From Streptomyces sp. NBC_01465 (GTDB taxonomy: Bacteria; Actinomycetota; Actinomycetes; Streptomycetales; Streptomycetaceae): a stretch of DNA of 64,000 nt. How positions within the stretch are numbered: position 1 is the first letter of the stretch; each line of letters starts with the position of its first letter. The notes beneath the pieces were generated by a model. It saw only the letters and a program-made list of their open reading frames with translations. It had not been told where the DNA came from and ran no database searches. Location: the NCBI RefSeq assembly GCF_036227325.1, contig NZ_CP109467.1:7192001-7256000 (forward strand), given 5' to 3'. This document shows positions 34,840 to 43,631 of this stretch, piece by piece. The translations under genes were made by a program, and so were the position numbers.

Positions 34840-37248
34840 ATGAGGATACGAAGAAGCACAGGAAGAGGCAGTGGAGCAGGGCTCCGGCGCAAGCTGGCCG
34901 CCGTCCTCCCCGTCCTCGCGCTCGGCGCGACGCTGAGCGTCGCCCTGCCCGCGACGCACGCCGCAGCGGCGGCCCGCGTGGACAACCCGTACGTGGGCGC
35001 CACCGGATATGTGAACCCGGACTGGTCGGCGAAGGCCGCCGCCGAGCCCGGCGGTTCGGCCATCGCCAACACCCCCTCGTTCGTCTGGATGGACCGCATC
35101 GCGGCCATCACCGGCACCACCGCTGGTCGTGGACTGCGCGCCCACCTGGACACCGCGCTCGCCCAGGGAGCGACGCTGTTCCAGGTCGTCATCTACGACC
35201 TGCCCGGCCGCGACTGTTCGGCACTGGCCTCCAACGGAGAGCTCGGTCCGACGGATCTCGCCCGGTACAAGGCCGAGTACATCGACCCGATCGCGCAGAT
35301 CCTCGGCGACTCCAAGTACGCGAGCCTGCGCATCGCCGCCCTCATCGAGCCCGACTCGCTGCCGAACATCGTCACCAACGCCGACCAGCAGGCCGGTGCG
35401 ACCGACGCGTGCCGCGTCATGAAGGCCAACGGCAACTACGAGAAGGGTGTGGGCTACGCCCTGCACACCCTCGGCGCGATTCCCAATGTCTACAACTACA
35501 TCGACGCGGGCCACCACGGCTGGCTCGGCTGGGACACCAACCTCGCCCCGGCCGTCGACGAGTTCAAGAAGGCCGCGACGAGCGAGGGCGCGACCGTCGC
35601 CGACGTCACGGGCTTCATCGTGAACACGGCCAACTACACGGCCCTGAAGGAGACCAACTTCAAGGTCACCGACTCGGTGAACGGCACGACCGTACGCCAG
35701 TCGAAGTGGGTGGACTGGAACCAGTACGTGGACTCGCTGTCGTACGCCCAGGGGCTGCGCTCCCTGGCGATCAGCCGCGGCGGCTTCGACGCGAACATCG
35801 GGATGCTGATCGACACCGCCCGCAACGGGTGGGGCGGCGCCGCGAGGCCCACTGCCCCCGGCCCGCTGACGAGCGTCGACGACTATGTCAACGGTGGCCG
35901 CATCGACCGCCGTATCCATGCCGGCAACTGGTGCAACCAGGTCGGGGCGGGCGTCGGTGAACGCCCGAAGGCGGCTCCGGAAGCAGGGATCGACGCATAC
36001 GTCTGGGCCAAGCCCCCGGGCGAGTCGGACGGCAACAGTGAGCCCATCGCGAACGACGAGGGCAAGGGCTTCGACCGGATGTGCGACCCGACGTACACCG
36101 GCAACGCGCGCAACGGCAACAACCTGACCGGCGCCATGTCCGGGGCCCCGCTCGCCGGGCACTGGTTCTCCGCACAGTTCCAGCAGCTCCTGGCCAACGC
36201 CTACCCGCCGATCGGCGGAGGCAGCAGTGACACGACGGCGCCGTCGGTGCCGGCGGGTCTGACGGTGACCGGCACGACCTCGTCGTCCGTGTCGCTGTCG
36301 TGGACGGCTTCGACCGACAACGTGGGCGTGACGGGGTACGACATCTACCGCGGCGGCACGCTCGTCGGTTCGTCTACGGGCACGACGTTCACCAACACCG
36401 GTCTGTCGGCGTCGACCGCATACAGCTTCACGGTGCGGGCCAAGGACGCGGCCGGCAATGTGTCGGCGCAGACCTCGGCGGTGAGCGGGACGACCGCGGC
36501 CGGCACCGGTGACACGACAGCGCCTTCGGTGCCTGCGGGTCTGACGGTGACCGGCACGACCGCGTCGTCCGTCTCGCTGTCGTGGACGGCCTCGACGGAC
36601 AACGTGGGGGTGACGGGCTACGACATCTTCCGGGCAGGGACGCAGGTGGGTTCCTCGACGGGCACGACGTTCACCAACTCGGGTCTGTCGGCGTCCACTC
36701 CCTACAGCTTCACCGTGCGGGCGAAGGACGCGGCGGGCAATGTGTCCGCCCAGTCCTCGCCGGTGACCGGGACGACCACGGCCGGTTCGGGTGGTGGCGG
36801 ATCGCTCAAGGTGCAGTACAAGAACAACGACTCGGCGGCCGGCGACAACCAGATCAAGCCGGGCTTGCAACTGGTGAACACGGGCACCGGCGCGGTCGCG
36901 CTGTCGTCGGTGAAGATCCGCTACTGGTTCAGCGGCGAGGCCGGTTCCTCGACGTACTCCACGAACTGCGACTACGCGGTGATGGGCTGCGGTGCGCTGA
37001 GCCAGTCGGTCGGCACCTCGGGGTCGAGCACCACAGGCGCCGATCGCTACCTCGAAGTCGCCTTCTCCTCCGGGTCGTTGGCGGCGGGCGCCTCCTCGGG
37101 CGAGATGCAGCTGCGGTTCAACAAGAGCGACTGGTCGAACTTCAGCGAGGCCGACGACTACAGCCGGGGCACCGGCACATCCTTCTCGGACGCCCCGAAG
37201 ATCGGCGTCTATGTGAACGGCACGCTGGTCTGGGGCACCGCCCCGTGA
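34840..37248 (+). CDS. Secreted cellobiohydrolase, GH6 + two FnIII + CBM3
   Basis: Secreted exoglucanase of 802 residues. Signal peptide about 1-45. The GH6 catalytic domain spans about 48-455 with Asp125 (PGRDCSALAS) and general acid Asp172 (ALIEPDSLPN), plus WVKPPGESDG-like KPPGESDG near the end of the domain. The long exo-type loops are present, as in CbhA/Cel6B enzymes that release cellobiose from non-reducing ends. Two nearly identical FnIII modules (about 463-550 and 557-645) precede the CBM3 (about 656-802). Weak GAGAG upstream of the ATG; translation may be coupled to the GH12 gene. Confidence 0.92.
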   Translation: MRIRRSTGRGSGAGLRRKLAAVLPVLALGATLSVALPATHAAAAARVDNPYVGATGYVNPDWSAKAAAEPGGSAIANTPSFVWMDRIAAITGTTAGRGLRAHLDTALAQGATLFQVVIYDLPGRDCSALASNGELGPTDLARYKAEYIDPIAQILGDSKYASLRIAALIEPDSLPNIVTNADQQAGATDACRVMKANGNYEKGVGYALHTLGAIPNVYNYIDAGHHGWLGWDTNLAPAVDEFKKAATSEGATVADVTGFIVNTANYTALKETNFKVTDSVNGTTVRQSKWVDWNQYVDSLSYAQGLRSLAISRGGFDANIGMLIDTARNGWGGAARPTAPGPLTSVDDYVNGGRIDRRIHAGNWCNQVGAGVGERPKAAPEAGIDAYVWAKPPGESDGNSEPIANDEGKGFDRMCDPTYTGNARNGNNLTGAMSGAPLAGHWFSAQFQQLLANAYPPIGGGSSDTTAPSVPAGLTVTGTTSSSVSLSWTASTDNVGVTGYDIYRGGTLVGSSTGTTFTNTGLSASTAYSFTVRAKDAAGNVSAQTSAVSGTTAAGTGDTTAPSVPAGLTVTGTTASSVSLSWTASTDNVGVTGYDIFRAGTQVGSSTGTTFTNSGLSASTPYSFTVRAKDAAGNVSAQSSPVTGTTTAGSGGGGSLKVQYKNNDSAAGDNQIKPGLQLVNTGTGAVALSSVKIRYWFSGEAGSSTYSTNCDYAVMGCGALSQSVGTSGSSTTGADRYLEVAFSSGSLAAGASSGEMQLRFNKSDWSNFSEADDYSRGTGTSFSDAPKIGVYVNGTLVWGTAP
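36228..36785 (+). repeat. Tandem FnIII-encoding repeat in the GH6 gene
   Basis: Two direct copies of about 280 bases (36228-36505 and 36511-36785), each coding for one FnIII module that starts with SDTTAPSVPAGLTVTG or GDTTAPSVPAGLTVTG. They agree at nearly every base, including synonymous positions, and match the single copy in the xylanase gene at 32388-32660. This points to recent duplication or gene conversion. Confidence 0.85.
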
Positions 37249-37273
37249 GCTAGCACGCCCTGAAGCACCAACT

Positions 37274-37322
37274 GCCCCCGGTGCGGGGCCCATGCGGCGC
37301 GAGCCGCACCCGCACCGGGGGC
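37274..37322 (+). terminator. Terminator after the GH6 gene
   Basis: An outer perfect 14-base stem (GCCCCCGGTGCGGG at 37274-37287 with CCCGCACCGGGGGC at 37309-37322) encloses an inner 6-base stem TGCGGC/GCCGCA with a tetraloop. It ends the GH12-GH6 transcript. Confidence 0.85.
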
Positions 37323-37329
37323 TTCCTTC

Positions 37330-37370
37330 CGTACGTCATCGAAACGCTTCGACAAGGACTTCGTACGTCA
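37330..37370 (+). promoter_or_regulatory. Near-palindrome flanked by direct repeats before the GH74 gene
   Basis: TCGAAACGCTTCGA (37339-37352) has 5-base perfect arms around a 4-base core and resembles a LacI-type operator. It is flanked by two copies of CGTACGTCAT (37330-37339 and 37361-37370), the second ending in the start codon's A and T. It is not a CebR box, so a different regulator may act on this gene. Confidence 0.4.
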
Positions 37371-40300
37371 TGGACAGACGACGCTTCATCGGCCTCGCGA
37401 CGATCACCCTCGCGACCGTCACCACCCCGATCCTCACGCGTTCCCCGCGCGCCTACGCGGCGGACGCCCCCGGCGCGCTCGCCGCCGAAGCGGCCACCAC
37501 CTGGAAGAACGTCCAGATCTACGGCGGCGGCTTCATCCCCGGCATCATCTTCAGCCAGACCCGCCAGAACCTCCTCTACGCCCGCACCGACATCGGCGGC
37601 GCCTACCGCTGGGACACCGCGACCGGCTCCTGGATCCCGCTGCTCGACTGGGTCGGCAACGACCACTGGGGCTGGAACGGCGTCGTCAGCATGGCCATCG
37701 ACGAGTCCGCCCCCGACAAGGTCTACGCGGCCGCAGGGATGTACACCAACAGCTGGGACCCGGGCAACGGCGCCGTGCTGCGCTCCGCCGACCTCGGCGC
37801 CACCTGGCAGGCCACCCAGCTCCCCTTCAAGCTCGGCGGCAACATGCCGGGCCGCGGCATGGGCGAGCGCCTCGCCGTCGACCCCAACGACGGCCGCGTC
37901 CTCTACCTCGGAACGCCCAGCGGCAACGGCCTGTGGCGCTCCACCGACGCGGGCGTCACCTGGGCCAAGGTGACGGCCTTTCCCAACCCCGGTACGTACA
38001 GGGCCGATCCGAGCGACACCTCCGGCTACAACAACGACCTCCAGGGCGTCGTCTGGGTCACGTTCGACAAGACCACCGGCAGTGCGGGGGTCAAGAGCCG
38101 GCACATCTACGTGGGCGTGGCCGACAAGGACAACACCGTCTACCGCTCCACCGACGGCGGCACCACCTGGGCCGCCCTGGTCGGCGCCCCCACCGGATAC
38201 ATCGCCCACAAGGGCGTCCTCGACCACGTCAACGGCCGCCTGTACCTGGCCACTTCGGACACGGGCGGCCCGTACGACGGCGGCAAGGGCGACGTGTGGA
38301 AGTACGACATCGCGGCCACCACCTGGACCCGGATCAGCCCCGTCCCCTCCACCAGCGCCGACGCCTACTACGGCTACTCGGGCCTCTCCGTGGACCGCAA
38401 GAATCCCAACACGCTGATGGTCGTCACCCAGATGTCCTGGTGGCCCGACATCATCGTCTTCCGCTCGACCGACGCGGGCGCCACCTGGACCCGCATCTGG
38501 GACTTCGGCGGCTCGTCCCGTACGTTCCGCTACACCCAGGACATCAGCGAGGTCCCGTGGCTCACCTTCGGCTCCAACCCCGCGCCGCCGGAGGTCACTC
38601 CGAAGCTCGGCTGGATGACGGAGTCGCTGGAGATCGACCCGTTCGACTCGAACCGGGTGCTGTACGGCACCGGGGCGACGATCTACGCCTCCACCAACCT
38701 CACCAACTGGGACAAGGGAACGCAGTTCACCATCAAGCCCATGGTGAAGGGCCTGGAGGAGACGTCCGTCCTGGACCTCGTCAGCCCGCCCAGTGGCAGC
38801 GCGAGCCTGCTCTCGGCGCTCGGTGACATCGGCGGGTTCAGGCACACCGACCTGACCAAGGTCCCCGCGCTCATGTTCACCTCGCCCAACCTGTCCAGCA
38901 CCACCTCGATCGACTTCGCCGAGCTCACCCCCTCGGTCATGGCGCGCGTCGGCAACGTCGACAAGAGCAACAACCCCCAGGTCAACCGCGCCGGCTTCTC
39001 CAGCGACGGCGGCGCCACCTGGTGGCAGGCGAGCAGCGAACCGGCCGGTGTCACCGGCGGCGGCACGGTCGCCGTGGCGGCCGACGGTTCGGCAGTGCTG
39101 TGGAGCCCGCAGGGCGCGGCAGTGCAGCGTACGACGACAACCGGCAGCTCCTGGAGCGCCGTCGGCAGCCTCCCGCAGGGTGCGCTGGTGCGTGCGGACC
39201 GGGCGAAGGCGACGGTGTTCTACGCATGGTCGGCGGGCGCGTTCTACGCGTCCACGGACGGCGGGGCCACCTTCGCCAGGACCTCGGCGAGCGGACTGCC
39301 CTCGGACAAGGCCGGGTTCAAGCCCGTACCCGGAAAGCAGGGCGAGATCTGGCTGACGGGCACCGGCGGACTGTGGCACTCGACGGACGGCGGCGCGAGC
39401 TTCACGAAGCTCGCGGGCGTCACCTCGGGCGTGAACCTCGGTTACGGCAAGGCCGCCCCGGGCCGTACGAACGTGGCCGTCTACCTGGCCGGTACCGTCG
39501 GCGGCGTCTCCGGGGTCTTCGCCTCCGACGATGCGGCGGCCACCTGGCGCCGCGTCAACGACGACCTGCACCAGTGGGGAAACATGGGCGAGGCGGTCAC
39601 CGGCGATCCGCGTGTGTACGGCCGCGTCTACGTCGGCACGAACGGCCGCGGCATCGTCTACGCGGACTCCCCGGGCAGTACGTCACCGGGCGGCGACACC
39701 ACCGCCCCCTCAACCCCTGCAGGCCTTGCGGCGACCGCCCACACGGCCACCACCGTGGCTCTCGCCTGGACGGCTGCGACGGACGACGTCGGGGCCACCG
39801 GCTACGACGTCCTGCGCGACGGCACGGCGGTGGGTTCGACCGCCTCGACCGCGTACACGGACACCGCCCTGACCCCGTCGACCGCGTACGCCTACCGGGT
39901 GCGCGCCAAGGACGCCGCGGGCAACGTCTCCGCGCTGTCCGCCGCGGTGACGGTCACCACCGACGCGGGCGGCGGCGGCTCCACCGGCACGGTGAAGGCG
40001 CAGTACAAGAACAACGACAGCTCGGCGTCCGACAACGCGATCAGACCGGGCCTCCAGCTGGTCAACACCGGTACGGGCGCGCTCACTCTGGCGCAGACGG
40101 TGATCCGCTACTACTTCACCGGGGAGGCGGGAGCGGCCACGTACAGCACGTGGTGCGACTGGGCGCAGCTGGGCAGCGGGAACATCACGCACAAGGTCGT
40201 CGCCCTGGCGTCGCCGGTGTCCGGCGCCGACCACTACCTGGAGGTCGGGTTCGCGTCCGGCGCGGGAAGTCTGGCCGCGGGGGCTTCGACGGGTGAGATC

Positions 40301-40441
40301 CAGATGCGGCTCAACAAGACCGACTGGTCGAACTTCGGCGAGGCCGACGACTACAGCCGGGGCACCAACACGTCCTTCGCGGATGCCCCGAAGATCACCG
40401 TCCACGTCAACGGCACCGTGGCCTGGGGGACCGCACCGTAG
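37370..40441 (+). CDS. Secreted xyloglucanase, GH74 + FnIII + CBM3
   Basis: Secreted enzyme of 1023 residues. The N-terminus MDRRRFIGLATITLATVT carries a twin-arginine motif, so export is probably by the Tat pathway, unlike its three neighbours, which look Sec-dependent. The GH74 double seven-bladed propeller spans about 45-770, with BNR repeats such as STDAGVTW and STDGGTTW. The two catalytic aspartates are Asp74 (ARTDIGGAYRW) and Asp486 (LGDIGGFRHTD). FnIII about 773-865 and CBM3 about 874-1023 follow. It cleaves the beta-glucan backbone of xyloglucan. AAGGA lies about 12 bases before the ATG. Confidence 0.93.
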   Translation: MDRRRFIGLATITLATVTTPILTRSPRAYAADAPGALAAEAATTWKNVQIYGGGFIPGIIFSQTRQNLLYARTDIGGAYRWDTATGSWIPLLDWVGNDHWGWNGVVSMAIDESAPDKVYAAAGMYTNSWDPGNGAVLRSADLGATWQATQLPFKLGGNMPGRGMGERLAVDPNDGRVLYLGTPSGNGLWRSTDAGVTWAKVTAFPNPGTYRADPSDTSGYNNDLQGVVWVTFDKTTGSAGVKSRHIYVGVADKDNTVYRSTDGGTTWAALVGAPTGYIAHKGVLDHVNGRLYLATSDTGGPYDGGKGDVWKYDIAATTWTRISPVPSTSADAYYGYSGLSVDRKNPNTLMVVTQMSWWPDIIVFRSTDAGATWTRIWDFGGSSRTFRYTQDISEVPWLTFGSNPAPPEVTPKLGWMTESLEIDPFDSNRVLYGTGATIYASTNLTNWDKGTQFTIKPMVKGLEETSVLDLVSPPSGSASLLSALGDIGGFRHTDLTKVPALMFTSPNLSSTTSIDFAELTPSVMARVGNVDKSNNPQVNRAGFSSDGGATWWQASSEPAGVTGGGTVAVAADGSAVLWSPQGAAVQRTTTTGSSWSAVGSLPQGALVRADRAKATVFYAWSAGAFYASTDGGATFARTSASGLPSDKAGFKPVPGKQGEIWLTGTGGLWHSTDGGASFTKLAGVTSGVNLGYGKAAPGRTNVAVYLAGTVGGVSGVFASDDAAATWRRVNDDLHQWGNMGEAVTGDPRVYGRVYVGTNGRGIVYADSPGSTSPGGDTTAPSTPAGLAATAHTATTVALAWTAATDDVGATGYDVLRDGTAVGSTASTAYTDTALTPSTAYAYRVRAKDAAGNVSALSAAVTVTTDAGGGGSTGTVKAQYKNNDSSASDNAIRPGLQLVNTGTGALTLAQTVIRYYFTGEAGAATYSTWCDWAQLGSGNITHKVVALASPVSGADHYLEVGFASGAGSLAAGASTGEIQMRLNKTDWSNFGEADDYSRGTNTSFADAPKITVHVNGTVAWGTAP

Positions 40442-40507
40442 AAGCCGGGAACGCCGGACACCTGGGAGAACTTGGCCCTGAACGAGCTCGGCACCCGATG
40501 ACCCGCA

Positions 40508-41464
40508 CTAGCCGCCCTCGGTCAGCAGTTCGTCGAATCGGGCCCAGCCCTCCCAGGTCCAGACGTCGGTGTCCGGATCCGCGCGCAGCGGTACGAAGCG
40601 GCCGAGCTCGAAGTCGTCGGAGCCGGCGGACACGTCGAACCAGTGCTCGTCGGCTACTTCGGTCCCCAGGCCCACCGTCCGGGCAGTCAGCCTGACCAGT
40701 AATTTCACTCCGGTGGCCGCCGAGAGATCCTTGCCCTGAATGTGCGCGACGGGCAGGGCGTCGAGCGGGGCGTCGACGGGGATCCAGACGGTGAAGGGGG
40801 CGCCGCGCTCCACCGCGAGCCAGGACCGTTCATCCGCCCGCTCGCCCTTCTCGTCGAGGACCTTGAGCCACTTCTTGTAGATGACCTGGGTGTTGTCGTA
40901 CGGGGAGCTCTCCAAGTAGCGCAGATGGGCGCGGGCCCGCAGATCGACCACCGAAAGGTTGTCGAAGTGGTTGTAGAAGCGCACCGCGATCACCGCGTCC
41001 TCGGGGTCGTGCCCCTCCAGGACCGGGAAATCGGTCGTGCGTCCCGGTGAGATGCTGGCCCGCCGCCGCCACACGAACGGGCGCAGTGCGAACAACTTGA
41101 CCAGGACGATTCCCAGCAGCACCGCCGGCACCAGCGCCCCGGTCACCGAGGCGAACGTGGCGAGCAGTGCGTGAGAGAGGCTGCCGGGCTCGGGGCTGAG
41201 GCTGTCCGTGCCGACGCAGGCGCGCAGCGCCGCGAGGGTGATGTCGAGCAGGCCCACCGTGTCGCCGAACCGCCGGCCGAGTCCCTGGGGTGAGTCCTCG
41301 GTGAGTGTCCAGGCCACCGCGATGGCCACGGCCAGGACGAACAGCGACCCCAGAGCCATGAACATCAGGGCGTGCACCGACTGTCCGGCGATCCACCAGC
41401 GAACCGATGTCCGATAGCGCGGATGCGCCGAGGGGCGCCGCACGCGCCACGTCGAAGGTCTCAA
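40508..41464 (-). CDS. Two-TM protein resembling an inward-rectifier channel without a selectivity filter
   Basis: A 318-residue membrane protein. It has two hydrophobic segments: about residues 27-50 (ALMFMALGSLFVLAVAIAVAW) and about 95-120 (GALVPAVLLGIVLVKLFAL). The loop between them contains DTVGLLDITLAALRACVGTD, where K+ channels carry TxGYG; no filter is present. The rest (about 130-300) is beta-rich and reads like the cytoplasmic Kir/KirBac domain: VIAVRFYNHFDNLSVVDLRARAHLRYL, then W.L.V..GAPFTVWIPVDAPLDAL. TTG 41464 is chosen because AGGGGG lies 6 bases upstream. It may be a degenerate or non-conducting channel relative. Divergent from the next gene by 163 bases. Confidence 0.6.
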   Translation of the reverse strand: MRPSTWRVRRPSAHPRYRTSVRWWIAGQSVHALMFMALGSLFVLAVAIAVAWTLTEDSPQGLGRRFGDTVGLLDITLAALRACVGTDSLSPEPGSLSHALLATFASVTGALVPAVLLGIVLVKLFALRPFVWRRRASISPGRTTDFPVLEGHDPEDAVIAVRFYNHFDNLSVVDLRARAHLRYLESSPYDNTQVIYKKWLKVLDEKGERADERSWLAVERGAPFTVWIPVDAPLDALPVAHIQGKDLSAATGVKLLVRLTARTVGLGTEVADEHWFDVSAGSDDFELGRFVPLRADPDTDVWTWEGWARFDELLTEGG

Positions 41465-41627
41465 CTCCAGCCCCCTGAAAGCCCGTTCGCACGCAGGAGG
41501 GGGTTCTTTCCCTGCGATCGGTCCAGCCAATCTCCAAGGCGCTGACAGCTCCGCCGGCCAAATGGAGCGGGATCCGATGTGGAAGGCTGTGCCTACCGCA
41601 CGACCCCGATCCTGAAGGGTGTTGGCC

Positions 41628-42500
41628 GTGGAGGACCGAAGCCTCAAAGCGCTGGGCCTGGACGACGTTCCGGCCAAGCAGCCCCTCACGTACCCGGGCC
41701 GTCCGGCCGTGGAGCCCGCCCTGCTCTCCGGCGACGAGTTGCTGCCGCTCGAGGTGAGGCGGCAGCGGCTCGGCGACTGGCGCGTGTCCCGGGGCCGGCG
41801 CCTGGACGAGGCGCTGCGCGAGCTGGGCCAGGTGGGCGCGGGCCACCGGTACCCGGTGATCGCGGTGGGCTCCAACGCCTCTCCCGGCCAGGTCAGTTAC
41901 AAGCTGACCCGCCTCGGCATCCCGGCGACGGTCCCGATGGTTCCGGTCTGGGTCCAAGGGGTCGGGGTCGGCTGTTCGGGCCACATCAGCCCGGCCGGCT
42001 ATGTCGCGGGTACCCCGTACATCGACCGGTCCTCGCGCACCTCGCTGGTGGTGGCCTGGCTGGATGCCGCTCAGCTGAAGGCCGTGGACGACACCGAATT
42101 CCCCGACTACCGGCGGGCGATACTGCCGGGTGACGAGTTCGACATGGTCATGCCCTCCGGGGAGCGGCTCGGCGGGGCGTACATCTACTTCAGTGCGCAC
42201 GGAGTCCTCGCGGGCCCCGACGGGCGCCCCAGGCAGGGCGGCGGCGACCAGTCCGCGCTGCTTGCCGCGCTGCTCGCCGATTCGGCGGAACTGCGGGAGC
42301 TCCTCGGCCCCGATCCGGCCTCCTGGGTGTCGAAGGCGGGCGCTGACCGGGCGGTGCGCGAGCGTGGCACGGGGATCTTCGGCGCGACGGGCCGGGTCCT
42401 CCCGCAGAGCGACTTCCTGCCCTACGTGGACGACTCCGGAGACCTCCGGCTCTACGACGACCTGCCTCCGCTGGCCGGTTCCCTCCCGTCGATGACGTAG
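41628..42500 (+). CDS. Conserved hypothetical protein, weakly gamma-glutamylcyclotransferase-like
   Basis: A 290-residue soluble protein. GTG 41628 is preferred, with GAAGGG 8 bases upstream; another GTG lies at 41619. The stretch YPVIAVGSNASPGQVSYKL near residue 75 recalls the YGSN motif of gamma-glutamylcyclotransferase-like folds, and VAWLDAAQLKAVDDTEFPDYRRAIL recalls their later ASP/Glu region, but the match is loose and no function should be assumed. Its last 49 bases overlap, on the opposite strand, the end of the alpha/beta hydrolase gene. Confidence 0.6.
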   Translation: MEDRSLKALGLDDVPAKQPLTYPGRPAVEPALLSGDELLPLEVRRQRLGDWRVSRGRRLDEALRELGQVGAGHRYPVIAVGSNASPGQVSYKLTRLGIPATVPMVPVWVQGVGVGCSGHISPAGYVAGTPYIDRSSRTSLVVAWLDAAQLKAVDDTEFPDYRRAILPGDEFDMVMPSGERLGGAYIYFSAHGVLAGPDGRPRQGGGDQSALLAALLADSAELRELLGPDPASWVSKAGADRAVRERGTGIFGATGRVLPQSDFLPYVDDSGDLRLYDDLPPLAGSLPSMT

Positions 42501-43444
42501 GCCCGGGGCACCGCTCCCTGAGTACGGCCGGCGAGGAGATCGCCGCAGAAGGAGTGGATGGCGCGGTTGACGGTCTCGGGGCGCTCCCACGGCATGAAGT
42601 GCCCGGCGCCCCTGACCCAGAACGGGCCGACCGCTTCCGGGAGGGCGATCGCGCACCGCTCCTCGACGTGGTCGCCCAGGGTCACCTGGTCGGCGCCGAT
42701 CAGCACCAGGGCCCGCTGCCGGACCGGACGGTCGATCATCTCCGGGGCCGACAGCGGGCGGGTGCCCATGACGACCTCGTAGTCGGCGAAGGAGGCGCGC
42801 AGCCGGGCCGCGTCCGCGTACGGCTCGGTCAGGAAGGCGAGTTCGTCCTCGCCGAAGGCGTCGGGCGGGCACCACATGCGGTGCCCGTAGAACTCGCTTA
42901 CGTAGCGCCGCCGTTGCTCGGGCGTACGCAGCTCAGCGATGAGGGCGTCGGCGTGGTGCCCCTGGCGGCGCTGGTAGTCGTGGACAGCCGGCCGGGGTCG
43001 GGCCGCCGGGATGCCCGCGGCCGCGAACGCCTCGGGCAGGTCCGGCATGGAGTCGTCCAGGATCACCAGGCGGTCGACCCGTCCCGGGTGGCGGTTGGCC
43101 AGGTCGACGGCGATCATCGCGCCCAGATCGTGCCCGGCGACGACGGCGCGGTCCCAGCCGAGCGCGTCGAACAGGCCGGTCAGGTCGGTGTTGAAGGCGT
43201 TGAAGTCGTAGAAGCCGTCGGGCGCGAAATCCGAGTCGCCGTAGCCGCGCAGGTCCGGTGCGACGACGTCGAACCCCGCCTCGGCCAGCGGGAGAAGGTT
43301 GTGCGACCAGATGCGGCTCGTGCAGGGGAAGCCGTGGACCAGCAGCAGCGGAACGCCGCCCTCCCCACGGCGCCGTACCGCCAGGTGGTGCCCCTGGCGG
43401 ACTTCGATCCTTACGGGCGCGACGACTTCGGCGGGGAGAGCCAT
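42452..43444 (-). CDS. Alpha/beta hydrolase (epoxide hydrolase / haloacetate dehalogenase-like)
   Basis: Cytoplasmic hydrolase of 330 residues. The oxyanion motif is HGFP (residues 37-40). The nucleophile elbow is GHDLGA with Asp106 as nucleophile, which is the mark of epoxide hydrolases and haloalkanoate dehalogenases rather than esterases. GYGDSDFAPD and the catalytic histidine in GAGHFMPWERP complete the triad. A cap region (about 140-215) with QRRQGHHAD and RMWCPPDAF lies between. It is convergent with, and overlaps by 49 bases, the preceding plus-strand gene. The substrate is unknown. Confidence 0.85.
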   Translation of the reverse strand: MALPAEVVAPVRIEVRQGHHLAVRRRGEGGVPLLLVHGFPCTSRIWSHNLLPLAEAGFDVVAPDLRGYGDSDFAPDGFYDFNAFNTDLTGLFDALGWDRAVVAGHDLGAMIAVDLANRHPGRVDRLVILDDSMPDLPEAFAAAGIPAARPRPAVHDYQRRQGHHADALIAELRTPEQRRRYVSEFYGHRMWCPPDAFGEDELAFLTEPYADAARLRASFADYEVVMGTRPLSAPEMIDRPVRQRALVLIGADQVTLGDHVEERCAIALPEAVGPFWVRGAGHFMPWERPETVNRAIHSFCGDLLAGRTQGAVPRAYVIDGREPASGGRSS

Positions 43445-43631
43445 GCGCTTGTTCTAGTCCACGGGGATCACCGCGTACAGCAAGGAGTACGCGTACGCAA
43501 AAAGCGGATCTGTGGATGCAATTTGGCGACACTCTGACAAAAAAACCTTGCACGAGCCTGGTGGCGCGAGGCCCGGGGACTCTACTGTCACCTCACCCCC
43601 GCGCCTCCGCTCTGCGAGAAAAGAGCTGTCG

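Noticed and set aside
36228..36785. Repeated DNA that could suggest a CRISPR or tandem satellite
   Set aside because: Only two units of about 280 bases, in frame, each coding for an FnIII module.
34783..39571. Long minus-strand open frames opposite the GH6 and GH74 genes
   Set aside because: Low-complexity Gly/Val/Arg sequence without motifs; the plus-strand products are recognisable cellulases.
43499..43560. AT-rich patch before the GH87-like gene as a promoter
   Set aside because: No -35/-10 pair with acceptable spacing could be fixed, so it is noted only within the gene entry.
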